Of a DNA stretch of 41,250 nt, positions 26,424 to 33,898 are shown in pieces. The notes beneath the pieces are model-generated. The model saw only the letters and a program-made list of their open reading frames with translations. It searched no databases and was not told the origin of the DNA. Origin of the DNA: Streptomyces niphimycinicus (GTDB lineage: Bacteria > Actinomycetota > Actinomycetes > Streptomycetales > Streptomycetaceae); NCBI RefSeq assembly GCF_018883605.1, contig NZ_JAHLEM010000173.1, positions 1 to 41,250 of the forward strand, written 5' to 3'. The position numbers and the translations under genes were made by a program. Numbering within the stretch: the stretch's first letter is position 1; each line of letters begins with the position of its first letter.

Positions 26424-27533
26424 TTAGGCACTGAGGAGTTCTGTGGAGGTGGTGGCGGCATGTCGGGCGTCGGGGTCGGGGACGATACCGATTCCTGGGC
26501 CAGTGGGGACGGTCAGGTGGCCGTCGTGAAGGACGAAGGGGGCAGTGATGTCACGGGTGTAGTAGCGGGCCGTGGCCGAGATGTCGCCGGGCAAGGTGAA
26601 GCCCGGGAGCGCGGCCAGCGCCAGATTGGCTGCCCGGCCCAGCCCGGTCTCCAGCATGCCGCCGCACCACACCGGTACGCCGTTTGCCAGGCACAGGTCG
26701 TGGATCCGGCGGGCCTCCAGGTACCCGCCGACCCGGCCGGGCTTGATGTTCACGATCGAGCACGCCTCCTGCCGGATGGCGGTGGCCGCGTCCCGGGCCG
26801 AGGTGATCGGCTCATCCAGGCAGATCGGGGTGTCCATCCGGGCTGCCAGCCGGGTGTGCGAGAGCAGGTCGTCCGGGGCGAACGGCTGCTCGATCAGCGT
26901 CAGCCCGTAGTCGTCGAGCCGCCGCAGGTGGGGCAGATCCGCCGGACTGTAGGCGGTATTGGCGTCCACCTGCAAGGGGATCTCCGGGCCGAACGTCTCC
27001 CGCACCGCTCGCAGCGGCTCGACGTCCCAACCTGGTTCGATCTTCAGCTTGACCCGGGCGTAGCCCGCGCTGAGATAGCCGTCGACGGCGCTGATCAGCT
27101 CGTCGACCGTGTCCATGATGCCGACTGACACTCCGACTGCGAGCTCGGTCCGCGTCGCCCCGAGGTACTGGGCGAGGCTGATGCCGGTGGTCGGCAGTTC
27201 GGCGTCCAGAACTGCCATCTCGACCGCCGACTTGGCCATCGGATTGCCCCTGATCGGCGGGAGTAGCTCGGGCACCAGCGCGGCGGTCAGCTCGGGTACC
27301 GGGAACAGCCGGGGCAGCAGGAACCAACGCAACACCTCCCGGGCCCCGGTCAGGTACTCCGCGCTGTACGTCGGGTCGTCGTCGGTCACACACTCGCCCC
27401 AGCCGACGGCTCCATCGACCGTGGTCACCTTGACCAGCAAAGAGTTCCGGTGTTCCTGGGTGCCCAGTGAGGTCCGGAACGGCGAGACCAAGGGCAGGGC
27501 CACCGCACGCAACTCCACCTGCTGCAGCTTCAT
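26424..27533 (-). CDS. o-Succinylbenzoate synthase / N-acylamino acid racemase (enolase superfamily)
   Basis: A 369-aa enolase-superfamily enzyme of the muconate-lactonising subgroup. Visible active-site residues: the KxK pair K162/K164 in RVKLKIEPG, metal ligands D190 (QVDANTAY), E215 (LTLIEQPF) and D240 (ICLDEPI), and K264 in VNIKPGRVGG. This pattern and the N-terminus MKLQQVELRAVALPLVSPFR fit the OSBS/NAAAR family, whose members dehydrate SHCHC in menaquinone synthesis or racemise N-succinylamino acids. Sequence alone does not separate them. ATG 27533 overlaps the stop of a GNAT acetyltransferase fragment (ATGA), an arrangement that favours the racemase role, since NAAAR genes pair with N-acyltransferases. 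The gene is intact and followed by a terminator. Confidence 0.88.
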   Translation of the reverse strand: MKLQQVELRAVALPLVSPFRTSLGTQEHRNSLLVKVTTVDGAVGWGECVTDDDPTYSAEYLTGAREVLRWFLLPRLFPVPELTAALVPELLPPIRGNPMAKSAVEMAVLDAELPTTGISLAQYLGATRTELAVGVSVGIMDTVDELISAVDGYLSAGYARVKLKIEPGWDVEPLRAVRETFGPEIPLQVDANTAYSPADLPHLRRLDDYGLTLIEQPFAPDDLLSHTRLAARMDTPICLDEPITSARDAATAIRQEACSIVNIKPGRVGGYLEARRIHDLCLANGVPVWCGGMLETGLGRAANLALAALPGFTLPGDISATARYYTRDITAPFVLHDGHLTVPTGPGIGIVPDPDARHAATTSTELLSA

Positions 27534-27822
27534 TTCGACACTTCCTTCCGTCGCAGGACGTACCAGCCCGACCGGACGAACCCGTCGATCCGATAACCGT
27601 TCTCCATGGCGCCACCGAGCCACTCGCGCATCGCGGACCGCCAGCGCTGGGCGGAAGCTGGATCCCTTTGCCGCAAGGACTCCGCATCCACCGGGGTGGC
27701 ACACATCAGTACGCCGCCGGTCGCGGCGCGCAGTACTGGCTCGTCGTTGCCGTCGGGCTCGAGTACGGGCACCGCAGCGGCCAGGTTTGGCAACGGTTCC
27801 GGGCAGTCCCAGAGTGAGTCCG
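27530..27822 (-). pseudogene. C-terminal fragment of a GNAT acetyltransferase
   Basis: The frame ending at 27530 reads EPVLRAATGGVLMCATPVDA, ESLRQRDPASAQRWRSAMRE and NGYRIDGFVRSGWYVL, typical of the last 90 residues of the GNAT proteins (COG3375-like) encoded next to N-acylamino acid racemases. Its stop overlaps the racemase start by four bases, indicating translational coupling in the ancestral operon. The acetyl-CoA-binding part is replaced upstream by sequence from a transporter gene. Non-functional fragment. Confidence 0.55.
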
Positions 27823-27834
27823 TCGTGTCGAATC

Positions 27835-27991
27835 CGTTTGGCCCGGAAGGCATCGTCGGGCAACGGGTTGGGCTTGAGCTTGATGCCGATCTTGGCCAGG
27901 TCTGCCGCGAGCGCCTGCAGCGCGTCGGCCGTGTTGTCACCGCTGTTGTAGTTGGCGGGCAGCTCGAAGCCGTTGGGGTACTTGGATTTCG
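27835..27991 (-). pseudogene. Fragment of a peptide-ABC-transporter solute-binding protein
   Basis: The minus strand reads KYPNGFELPANYNSGDN, TADALQALAADLAKIGIK and LKPNPLPDDAF, a segment of extracellular solute-binding protein family 5 (oligopeptide-binding) proteins. It starts at a 36-bp perfect palindrome and runs straight into the GNAT fragment. About 50 residues of a protein normally over 500 aa remain. Confidence 0.55.
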
Positions 27992-28027
27992 CCTGCTACG
28001 ACCTGGCCGCGGCCAGGTCGTAGCAGG
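27992..28027. repeat. 36-bp perfect palindrome without loop
   Basis: Each of 18 consecutive bases from 27992 pairs with its mirror base up to 28027, centred between 28009 and 28010. One arm (reading YDLAAA on the minus strand) looks like coding sequence of the neighbouring solute-binding protein, so the other arm is probably an inverted copy made when the joint formed. It could also act as a terminator for the cupin gene ending at 28064. Confidence 0.8.
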
Positions 28028-28063
28028 GTACGGATGGCCCTCGCGCCAGAGCCGGACGCCCGG

Positions 28064-28534
28064 TCAGTAGGTGGTCACGAGCGGCTTCGTCGGGTCGACG
28101 ACATACGTGGAGAGCATCTTCGTCGTGACCGTGCCGACGTTGCGGGCATTGTGGATGGCGCCGTTCGGGATGAAGAACGGGTCCCCCGTACGCAGCCGGA
28201 TGGCCGGCCTGTCGTCGAACTCCATCAGGACGTCGCCCTGGATGATGTAGCCGACCTCGACGCCGGGATGGCTGTGTCGGCCTGATTCCTTGTTCCGGGG
28301 AATCTGCACCAGCGTCTGGACGGCATCCCAGCCCTCGGCGGGCGAGGGATGCTGCTGGAGGAGCGTACGGGTGACACCGTCGGTCGGGCCGGAGCCCAGC
28401 GGGTGCTGGCCATCGGCGAACGGGGCGGGTTCGGTGGTCTGTGCGGCCGCGGCGGTGGACGACACGGCCGCGGTGCCGAGCGCGGCGGCGGCCGCAACGC
28501 CACCGGTACGGAGAAGAAGGCGTCGGTTGACCAT
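28064..28534 (-). CDS. Exported small cupin protein (Tat signal)
   Basis: A 156-aa protein from ATG 28534. The N-terminus MVNRRLLLRTGGVAAAAALG with an Ala-rich stretch ending AAAAQ is a twin-arginine-type signal peptide. The mature part is a single cupin: RHSHPGVEVGYIIQGDVLME carries the G(X)5HXH(X)3-4E metal motif, and DPFFIPNGAIHNARNVG the second motif. Such exported cupins occur in soil bacteria; substrate and metal are unknown. The start codon lies in an inverted repeat (GACCAT-CA-ATGGTC, 28529-28542). The upstream gap contains several CACAC/GTGTG-type sequences. No partner gene is evident. Confidence 0.82.
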   Translation of the reverse strand: MVNRRLLLRTGGVAAAAALGTAAVSSTAAAAQTTEPAPFADGQHPLGSGPTDGVTRTLLQQHPSPAEGWDAVQTLVQIPRNKESGRHSHPGVEVGYIIQGDVLMEFDDRPAIRLRTGDPFFIPNGAIHNARNVGTVTTKMLSTYVVDPTKPLVTTY

Positions 28535-28918
28535 CAATGGTCCTTCCGGGAGGGGTGGGTTGGTAACGGCCGTGCATGCAGAACGACCGTTTCCTATCCA
28601 GGTAAGCATATGTCTCAACGGACACACATGAAACCAACTCTGCCAATGTAAACACGTATGTGGAAATGCCGGCGCGCCCTACGAGGAACACACACGTGCA
28701 TGCCGACGTGCGTGGACGGGACGCCATATGTTCAGATGGCCAAGCTACTCAGACAGACGTCAGACAGACCTGCCGCGTGCGTACGGGGCCTCTCGCCCCG
28801 ATACCGCGACCGGCCCGCCGGCCCGCACTCCTGGTAGCCCGCGCGACCGGTCACTGGTGACGGTTGTACGGCCACTACGAGGCCGCGCCCGGCCGAGGTC
28901 CCTCCTGCGCCCCGGAGT
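28535..28918. other. Upstream region of the cupin gene
   Basis: No gene is supported. AT-richer than its surroundings near 28600-28660, with GGACACACATGAAACC, AAACACGTATGTGG and CACACACGTGCATG, all loosely related to the ACAYRTGT motif. It may hold the cupin promoter. Confidence 0.4.
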
Positions 28919-29085
28919 TCAGCGGTCGGCGTGATCCGCCTGGATCGCCTGATGGAAGCGCGCGCTACGGAGTGCCGTAGCGTCGTCCGTCCTCTCGTAG
29001 CGGGTCAGCGGCAGCGCGGCGGCGGCGTGCCAGCCGTGGGTGTCCCCCAGCAGGCGGTCCACCAGGCCACCGCGTGCAGGCGATG
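28919..29085 (-). pseudogene. C-terminal fragment of an unidentified enzyme
   Basis: A frame ending at 28919 reads VDRLLGDTHGWHAAAALPL, TRYERTDDATALRSARFHQ and AIQADHADR, with good codon bias and the appearance of a genuine protein end. I cannot name the family. It is joined upstream to the glycosidase/lectin remnant. Confidence 0.35.
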
Positions 29086-29602
29086 GGCGGCCTGATGCTC
29101 TGTCCAGTGGTGGCCGTGTTGCAGGCCGCGGTGACCACGGCCGTACCGGCGGCGGTCGACGAACCCGTCACGTCGGCGCACAGGCCGGACGCCTGGTTAA
29201 GGAGAGTGCGGTCGGAAGTCGGCTCCCACTGGTGGGCAGTGGAGCCGTCGCAGGCCGCCAGCACCAGGGCGGTACCGGCCGAGCCGCTCTTGCCGGCGGG
29301 CATCACGTACTTGCCCTGCACCCACAACGACCCGTCCCGCCGAGCGTCCCTTTGACCAGCGGCATGGACTCCGCCAAGACGGCGTGGCCCGCCCGAGCAC
29401 CACGTCAAAACGGTGGACCACGGCGAAACAGTCCGCCTGGAAGGGGGCCATTCTGCCACGCCGTCGTCGCGTCGGCCTGGGCCGCCGCCGTCTCCTCCGC
29501 GGCCGCCGGAGCGACGACAGCCGGTGGGCCGAGGTTCCCGAGGGCCAGGGCGGTCACAGCGCCGGCCGCGAGCGCGCCCCAGCCGGGTCTATGTCTGCGC
29601 AT
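29086..29602 (-). pseudogene. Secreted glycosidase/ricin-lectin protein, internally deleted
   Basis: From ATG 29602 (AAGGA upstream) the frame has a signal peptide (RRHRPGWGALAAGAVTALAL, then AAAEE). It continues WQNG and, after frame changes near 29440, FQADCFAVVHRFDVVLGRA, which resembles the N-terminus of secreted GH95-like proteins with the later motif MPLGNG partly legible as ESMPL. It then jumps to a ricin-type beta-trefoil segment (GKSGSAGTALVLAACDGS, HQWEP, QASGLCADVTGSSTAAG). Most of the catalytic protein is missing and at least two frame changes are needed. The GH95 assignment is tentative; the lectin repeat is clearer. Confidence 0.5.
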
Positions 29603-29913
29603 CGGTTCCTTCGTATCGGGTGTAGGCCGCCTGTCGGCGGGTGTTCTGCTTCTCACACCGCGATGACGTGTGCGGGACGACACCGAGTTCATGTCGGGGC
29701 CACCCACGCCGACGACCTGGTTTGCCGACACCTGCGCAGCGGCCGGAAGTGCCTTCCACATGTGTTCGGTGAGCAACGCCCATGCAGTGCGGCGCCGTTG
29801 GCTCCTTGACAAGGTTATCCGAAGTGAGCACCCTCGTCACCTGTTAGAGCGATGATGCGTGATGGGTGTGCACCTGTGTTTCACACCTACGAACCCGAAC
29901 GCGAGGAAGCGAC

Positions 29914-30954
29914 ATGATCAGCAGGCGGAGACTGACCCAAGCCATGACGGCGACAGCGGCGGCGGGGGCCGCCGGTCTCACCGGGGCGGGTCAGGCGTCG
30001 GCACTCACGGATACCGCAGCCGCCGAGGCAAGGGCCGCGCGGACCCCGCATGGTCTGGGACCCGTACGGCACACCCGCACCGATCTCCTCGACATCGCGT
30101 ACCACGACGTCGGATCGGCCGACGGCACGCCCGTGATCCTCCTGCACGGCTGGCCCTTCAGCCCGGTCGGCTCCTACACCGAGGTGGCCCCCGCACTCGC
30201 GCGGCGCGGATACCGCTGCTACATCCCCTACCTGCGCGGCCACGGAGAGACCCGGTTCCGCCACCAGGACACCTTCCGGTCCGGCCAGCAGGCGGCGCTC
30301 GGCACAGACCTGGTCGCCTTCATGGACGCGCTGCGCGTCCCCCGGGCGCTGTTCGCCGGCTACGACTGGGGCGGGCGGGCTGGCGACGTCGCCGCAGCGC
30401 TGTGGCCCGAGCGCTGTACCGGCCTGGTCTCCGTGAACGGCTACCTCATCCAGAACCTCGCCGTCACCCGGGAGCCGCTGGCCCCCTCCATCGAGTCGGG
30501 CTACTGGTACTTCTTCTACTTCCTCACCGAGCGCGGGCGGAAGGGACTGCAGCGTAACCGGGAAGACCTGGCGCGCGTCGTCTGGCACCGCAACTCGCCC
30601 CAATGGCACTTCACCGAAGCCGAGTTCGCGCAGGCGGCACGGTTGTGGACCAACCCGGACTACGTCGACGTGGTGATCCACAGTTACCGGCACCGCCTGG
30701 CCGCCGCGCCCGGCGACCCCCGCTACGCCGACCTGGAGCGCAGGCTGCTGGACCAGCCCAGGATCACCGTTCCCACGGTCACCCTCGACGGACAGGCCGA
30801 CGGAGTGAACCCGGCGACCGACGGCAGCGGCTACGCCGTTCACTTTTCGGGCCCCTGGACCCACCACGTCGTCCCCGACGCCGGCCACAACCTCCCCCAG
30901 GAGCAGCCCGAGGCGTTCACCGCCGCGGTCCTGGAAGCCGACGCCATGAAGTGA
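29914..30954 (+). CDS. Exported epoxide-hydrolase-like alpha/beta hydrolase
   Basis: A 346-aa protein from ATG 29914 with GAGGAAG upstream. The N-terminus MISRRRLTQAMTATAAAGAA is a twin-arginine signal peptide. The alpha/beta hydrolase core shows the oxyanion motif LLHGWPFS and the nucleophile elbow ALFAGYDWGGRAG, where Asp replaces the Ser of esterases, as in epoxide hydrolases and haloalkane dehalogenases. The cap includes YWYFFYFLTERGRKGLQRN, and DAGHNLPQEQPEAF supplies the catalytic His. The reaction is probably hydrolytic opening of an epoxide or a related substrate outside the cell. The gene is intact, stands alone and is followed by a hairpin at 30992. TGTGTTTCACACC lies upstream at about 29875-29888. 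Confidence 0.85.
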   Translation: MISRRRLTQAMTATAAAGAAGLTGAGQASALTDTAAAEARAARTPHGLGPVRHTRTDLLDIAYHDVGSADGTPVILLHGWPFSPVGSYTEVAPALARRGYRCYIPYLRGHGETRFRHQDTFRSGQQAALGTDLVAFMDALRVPRALFAGYDWGGRAGDVAAALWPERCTGLVSVNGYLIQNLAVTREPLAPSIESGYWYFFYFLTERGRKGLQRNREDLARVVWHRNSPQWHFTEAEFAQAARLWTNPDYVDVVIHSYRHRLAAAPGDPRYADLERRLLDQPRITVPTVTLDGQADGVNPATDGSGYAVHFSGPWTHHVVPDAGHNLPQEQPEAFTAAVLEADAMK

Positions 30955-30991
30955 CCCTCACGAAGCGGCCCCGCAAAAGGGCTCATACGAA

Positions 30992-31027
30992 ACCTGCGGG
31001 TGAAACGTGACCGCATCACCCGCAGGT
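30992..31027 (+). terminator. Hairpin terminator after the epoxide-hydrolase-like gene
   Basis: ACCTGCGGGTGA (30992-31003) pairs perfectly with TCACCCGCAGGT (31016-31027) across 12 nt, beginning 37 bp after the stop codon. Confidence 0.7.
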
Positions 31028-31037
31028 GTTCAAGAAG

Positions 31038-31172
31038 TCACCTGCAGCGCTGCGCCTGGCAGGCTCCTGGGGCCGGATGACAAAGGCCCGGAGTGATCGC
31101 AGCGCAGACACCGACCGCGGCGAGGGCGCCCACAGCGGTCACGACGACCGCGGCAACCTGCGGTAGTGACAC
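31038..31172 (-). CDS. Possible small membrane protein
   Basis: A 44-codon minus-strand frame from GTG 31172 reads SLPQVAAVVVTAVGALAAVG (one hydrophobic helix) and ends with a Cys-containing tail (ACQAQRCR). GAGAGG lies too close to the GTG for an ideal ribosome site. Two copies of CACACATGA (31214 and 31230) lie just upstream. Low confidence; it may be chance. Confidence 0.25.
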   Translation of the reverse strand: MSLPQVAAVVVTAVGALAAVGVCAAITPGLCHPAPGACQAQRCR

Positions 31173-31213
31173 CTCTCGTCATAGGTTTCGGTCGAGTAAG
31201 GCGCCTCACCAGG

Positions 31214-31238
31214 CACACATGACTTTACTCACACATGA
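31214..31238. repeat. Direct repeat CACACATGA
   Basis: CACACATGA occurs at 31214-31222 and 31230-31238, a 16-bp period. It lies between the small minus-strand frame and the peptide copy B promoter. It resembles one arm of the ACAYRTGT motif. Confidence 0.4.
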
Positions 31239-31424
31239 GACACCTCCGCCGGAGCTTCAGCATGTTCGGCAGTGTTGGCTGTCGCATCCGGATGCCCACA
31301 ACTACGTTTTACGACAGGGAGTTGACAGGACGGGACAGTTGCGCGGGAGACATGTGGCGGCCAGTCGGCTGCAACCAGTGCACGCCGGCGGCGGGTAGGG
31401 GGACCCGCGTCACACACCCCCTCG

Positions 31425-31461
31425 TCACCATCTTGACCGGTGATGAAAGGAAGGGCATGCT
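31425..31461 (+). promoter_or_regulatory. Promoter/operator of peptide copy B
   Basis: TCACCATCTTGACCGGTGA (31425-31443) contains a TTGACC -35 box within the perfect inverted repeat TCACC-N9-GGTGA. After exactly 17 bp comes CATGCT (31456-31461). It matches 16 of 19 positions of the peptide A operator and has the same spacing. The leader to ATG 31522 is about 54 nt. Confidence 0.75.
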
Positions 31462-31521
31462 GGTAGTCGTCCAAGGCAACGAGCGGGACGCGATCCACGA
31501 GCTACGAAGTGGAGAATGGCC

Positions 31522-31722
31522 ATGAACAAGGAACTCACCACGGACGCCGCCGCCGCGGCGGCACTGCGGCACGCACGGTACGGCCGGCTCCCCGAGCGCA
31601 TCCGCTTCGAGGACATGACCGAAGAGGCGGAGGCCGCTCCGGGCGGCGACGCGAAGGGCTCGTACGACCCCGAAGGCTCCTGGAAATACTACTCGTGCCT
31701 GGCCCTCGACCTGGGCCTGTAG
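31522..31722 (+). CDS. Small peptide of unknown family, copy B (intact)
   Basis: A 66-aa peptide starting at ATG 31522 (GGAG seven bases upstream; ATG 31516 is less well placed). It has an Ala-rich N-terminus (TTDAAAAAALRHARYGRLP), a basic/acidic centre (ERIRFEDMTEEAEAAPGG) and a C-terminal block DAKGSYDPEGSW followed by KYYSCLALDLGL. There is no signal peptide or membrane helix. Copy A at 25126-25322 shares the central and C-terminal blocks, which points to selection on the tail. The arrangement resembles a leader plus core of a ribosomally made, modified peptide. The nearest enzyme genes are a P450 and its decayed redox partners, which converge on it. The promoter is shared with ohr. Function unknown. 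Confidence 0.75.
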   Translation: MNKELTTDAAAAAALRHARYGRLPERIRFEDMTEEAEAAPGGDAKGSYDPEGSWKYYSCLALDLGL

Positions 31723-32006
31723 ACATGGCACCCGCACTGACCACCGAACCGGCGGAGCGGATTCCTCCGTCCGCTGCGCACCGCACCGAGACGCAATGCG
31801 ATATCCATTATCGATGGTGAGCTTCACCCGCGTCGGCGCGTCGCGTCCTTCCGCGCCCTCAACGTGCGCCACCGGGACCGGAACGCCGAAGCATGGGTCG
31901 ACGACAACGAGGCTCTTGGACGACACTTGGATCAACGACGCGACGGTGGACTTGGGCTCCGGATGGGGCCGGCGCAGGCCGGACACGCGAGGATGTCGCA
32001 GCGGTG

Positions 32007-32060
32007 TTCCGCCGCCGCGAGACCGGCGGCCGAGGCACCGACCACCACGAGCTGTTTCAC
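32007..32060 (-). pseudogene. N-terminal stub of a ferredoxin reductase
   Basis: From GTG 32060 the minus strand reads VKQLVVVGASAAGLAAAE, the FAD-binding GxSxAG motif that opens the ferredoxin reductases accompanying CYP105-type P450 systems. After about 20 residues the similarity ends (RCDILACPACAG). It follows directly after the ferredoxin remnant, giving the order P450, ferredoxin, reductase. The rest of the reductase was lost by deletion towards the peptide B locus. Confidence 0.6.
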
Positions 32061-32285
32061 CTCTCGACACCTCCAGGCAGACCAACGCGGACTCCCGTGC
32101 ATCGGCGTGGAGTTCGGCCGGGGGCTGCTCGTCCAGCAGGACCACCATGCCGTCCTCCTCCGGCTGGTCGAACACATCAGGGGCGATCATCACTGACCTG
32201 ACGCCACACACTTGGGAACATCGACTTCGACACGCATGGTGACTCCGTTGCCTCCGTCGTCCTTACCGCCGCCGTCGCCGCTCAT
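32061..32285 (-). pseudogene. [3Fe-4S]-type ferredoxin with a 4-nt deletion
   Basis: ATG 32285 overlaps the P450 stop codon (ATGA), so translation was coupled. The frame reads MRVEVDVPKCVASGQ and then stops. The next frame continues VMIAPDVFDQPEEDGMVVLL and DEQPPAELHADARESALVC. In intact relatives the two parts join as GQCVMIAP, so about four bases are missing, which removes the second cluster cysteine. The C-terminal CP motif is also altered. The protein would have been the electron donor of the adjacent P450. Confidence 0.75.
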
Positions 32286-33526
32286 GACGCCCAGGTGACG
32301 GGCAGCTCGTAGACGCCGTAGGCCAAACTGTCTTCTTTGAAAGGTAGTTGGTCGACCCCGGTGGCCAGTCGCAGGGTGGGGATACGGCGGAAGAGCGTGC
32401 CGTAGACCACCTGCAGTTCCACCCGGGCGAGCGGCTGGCCCAGGCACTGGTGGACGCCGAAGCCGAACGCCATGTGGCGGCGGGCGTCGCGGCCGATGTC
32501 CAGCCGCTCGGGCTCGGGGAAGATCTCCCCGTCCCAGTTGGCGGTGTTGGTGAGAAGCAAGATCCCGTCCCCGGCGCGGATGGTCTCGCCGCCGATCTCG
32601 ATGTCCGCCAGCGCGACCCGGCGCAGGCCGTTCTGTACGATGCTCAGATAGCGCAGCAGCTCCTCTACGGCCTTGGCGATCACCTTGGGGTCGTCGGTCT
32701 CCCGCAGGACGGCGAGCTGGTCGGGGTGCTCCAGCAGGGCGATGGTGCCAAGAGCGATCATGTTGGCGGTGGTCTCATGGCCGGCGAGCAGCAGCAGCAC
32801 GCCCGTGGTGGCGGCTTCGCGCCGGGTCAGCTCACCGGCCGTGACCCGGGCGGCCAGCTCGGAGAGCATGTCGTCGGCGGGGTCGGCGAGTTTGACGGCG
32901 ACCAGCCCGTCCAGATAGTCGACCAGCGCCTCGTTGGCACCGGCCGCCTCTTCGGCCGAGCAGTGACGAGTGAGCAGGAGCGAGCTGTTCCGCTGGAAGA
33001 AGTCGTGGTCCTCAAACGGCACCCCGAGCAGCCGGCAGATCACCAGCGACGGCAGCGGCAGCGCGAACGCGTGCACCAGGTCCACCGAGGTCGGCCCGGC
33101 CAGCATGGTGTCGATCAGGTCGTCGGTGATCTTCTGCATGTCGGGCCGCATCGCCTCGATCCGCTTGATGGCGAACGGTGCGGTGACCATCCGGCGGATC
33201 CGGGCGTGCTCGGGGTCGTCCATGGTGACGAAGGACCGCCGCTGCTCGATGTTGTCGCGGAAGCCGGCGTTCGCGTGCGGATACCCGGGCAGCGTGTTCT
33301 CGGCGCTGACCCGCGGATCGGCGAGCAGGGCACGCTGGTCGGCGTACCGGGTCACCAGCCACGGGGCGCTGCCGTCCCACGGCCGTACTCGCGTTATTGG
33401 CCGTTCGGTGTGCAAGGCCCGTACGGCCGGGGGTGGTTCGAAGGGGCAGCCGGCCGCCCGCGGCATCGGAAATTCCGGAAGGGGCTCTTTCGCCTCGGAT
33501 GTGGTCTCTGCCAGCGTCTCGGTCAT
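32282..33526 (-). CDS. Cytochrome P450 (CYP105-like)
   Basis: A 414-aa soluble P450 from ATG 33526 (GAGGAGAG upstream). Key motifs: I-helix LLLLAGHETTANMIALG (about 245-260), ExxR in EELLRYLS (E289-R292) and the haem loop MAFGFGVHQCLGQPLARVEL with Cys361 as thiolate ligand. The N-terminal LLADPRVSAENTLPGYP and overall pattern fit the CYP105 group, Streptomyces P450s that oxidise diverse xenobiotics or secondary metabolites. A ferredoxin gene overlaps its stop and a reductase stub follows, as in SoyC/SuaC-type operons, but both partners are broken. The enzyme would need redox partners from elsewhere. No lesion is visible in the P450 itself. Confidence 0.92.
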   Translation of the reverse strand: MTETLAETTSEAKEPLPEFPMPRAAGCPFEPPPAVRALHTERPITRVRPWDGSAPWLVTRYADQRALLADPRVSAENTLPGYPHANAGFRDNIEQRRSFVTMDDPEHARIRRMVTAPFAIKRIEAMRPDMQKITDDLIDTMLAGPTSVDLVHAFALPLPSLVICRLLGVPFEDHDFFQRNSSLLLTRHCSAEEAAGANEALVDYLDGLVAVKLADPADDMLSELAARVTAGELTRREAATTGVLLLLAGHETTANMIALGTIALLEHPDQLAVLRETDDPKVIAKAVEELLRYLSIVQNGLRRVALADIEIGGETIRAGDGILLLTNTANWDGEIFPEPERLDIGRDARRHMAFGFGVHQCLGQPLARVELQVVYGTLFRRIPTLRLATGVDQLPFKEDSLAYGVYELPVTWAS

Positions 33527-33761
33527 GTCTCTCCTCGGGTGGGGGATTTTGATACGAGTGGAACGTGCGCCTGCGTCCTACGGGGACGTGAACCTTCGCG
33601 TTCGGGGACGTGAGGATCAGCGAATCCACTCCACCTGACGCCTCACGGCCAGTTTCCTGACGAAACGCTGACTGAAACTTTTCCTTGATCGTGGACGCCT
33701 AAAGACGGGGATGAGTTCGCAGAGGAAGTAGTGCCAGGTGGGTAGTTCAGTGCTCGAAGCG
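33527..33761. other. Upstream region of the P450 gene
   Basis: No gene is supported. Presumably it holds the P450 promoter on the minus strand; I found no clear -35/-10 pair or repressor gene. Confidence 0.35.
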
Positions 33762-33898
33762 GTATCCGGAGGAGTTCAAGCGGGACGCGATCGCGTTGGC
33801 CCGCTCCTCCAGCAAGACGATCACGGAGGTCGCGCGGATCCGGGGGTGAGCCCGGAGAGCCTGCGCGGCTGGGTCAAATCGGATCGACCGCGGTGAGG
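33762..33898 (+). pseudogene. IS3-family OrfA remnant
   Basis: The plus strand reads RYPEEFKRDAIALARSSSKT and ITEVARIRG, then (one base out of frame) VSPESLRGWVKSDR. This is the helix-turn-helix N-terminus of IS3-type OrfA proteins. The remainder of OrfA, all of OrfB and the IS ends are missing. Confidence 0.65.

Noticed and set aside
31522..31722. Peptide B as a lasso peptide precursor
   Set aside because: The Gly of AKGSYDPEGSW is not followed by Asp or Glu at position 7-9 in the required pattern, and no lasso cyclase or protease gene is present.
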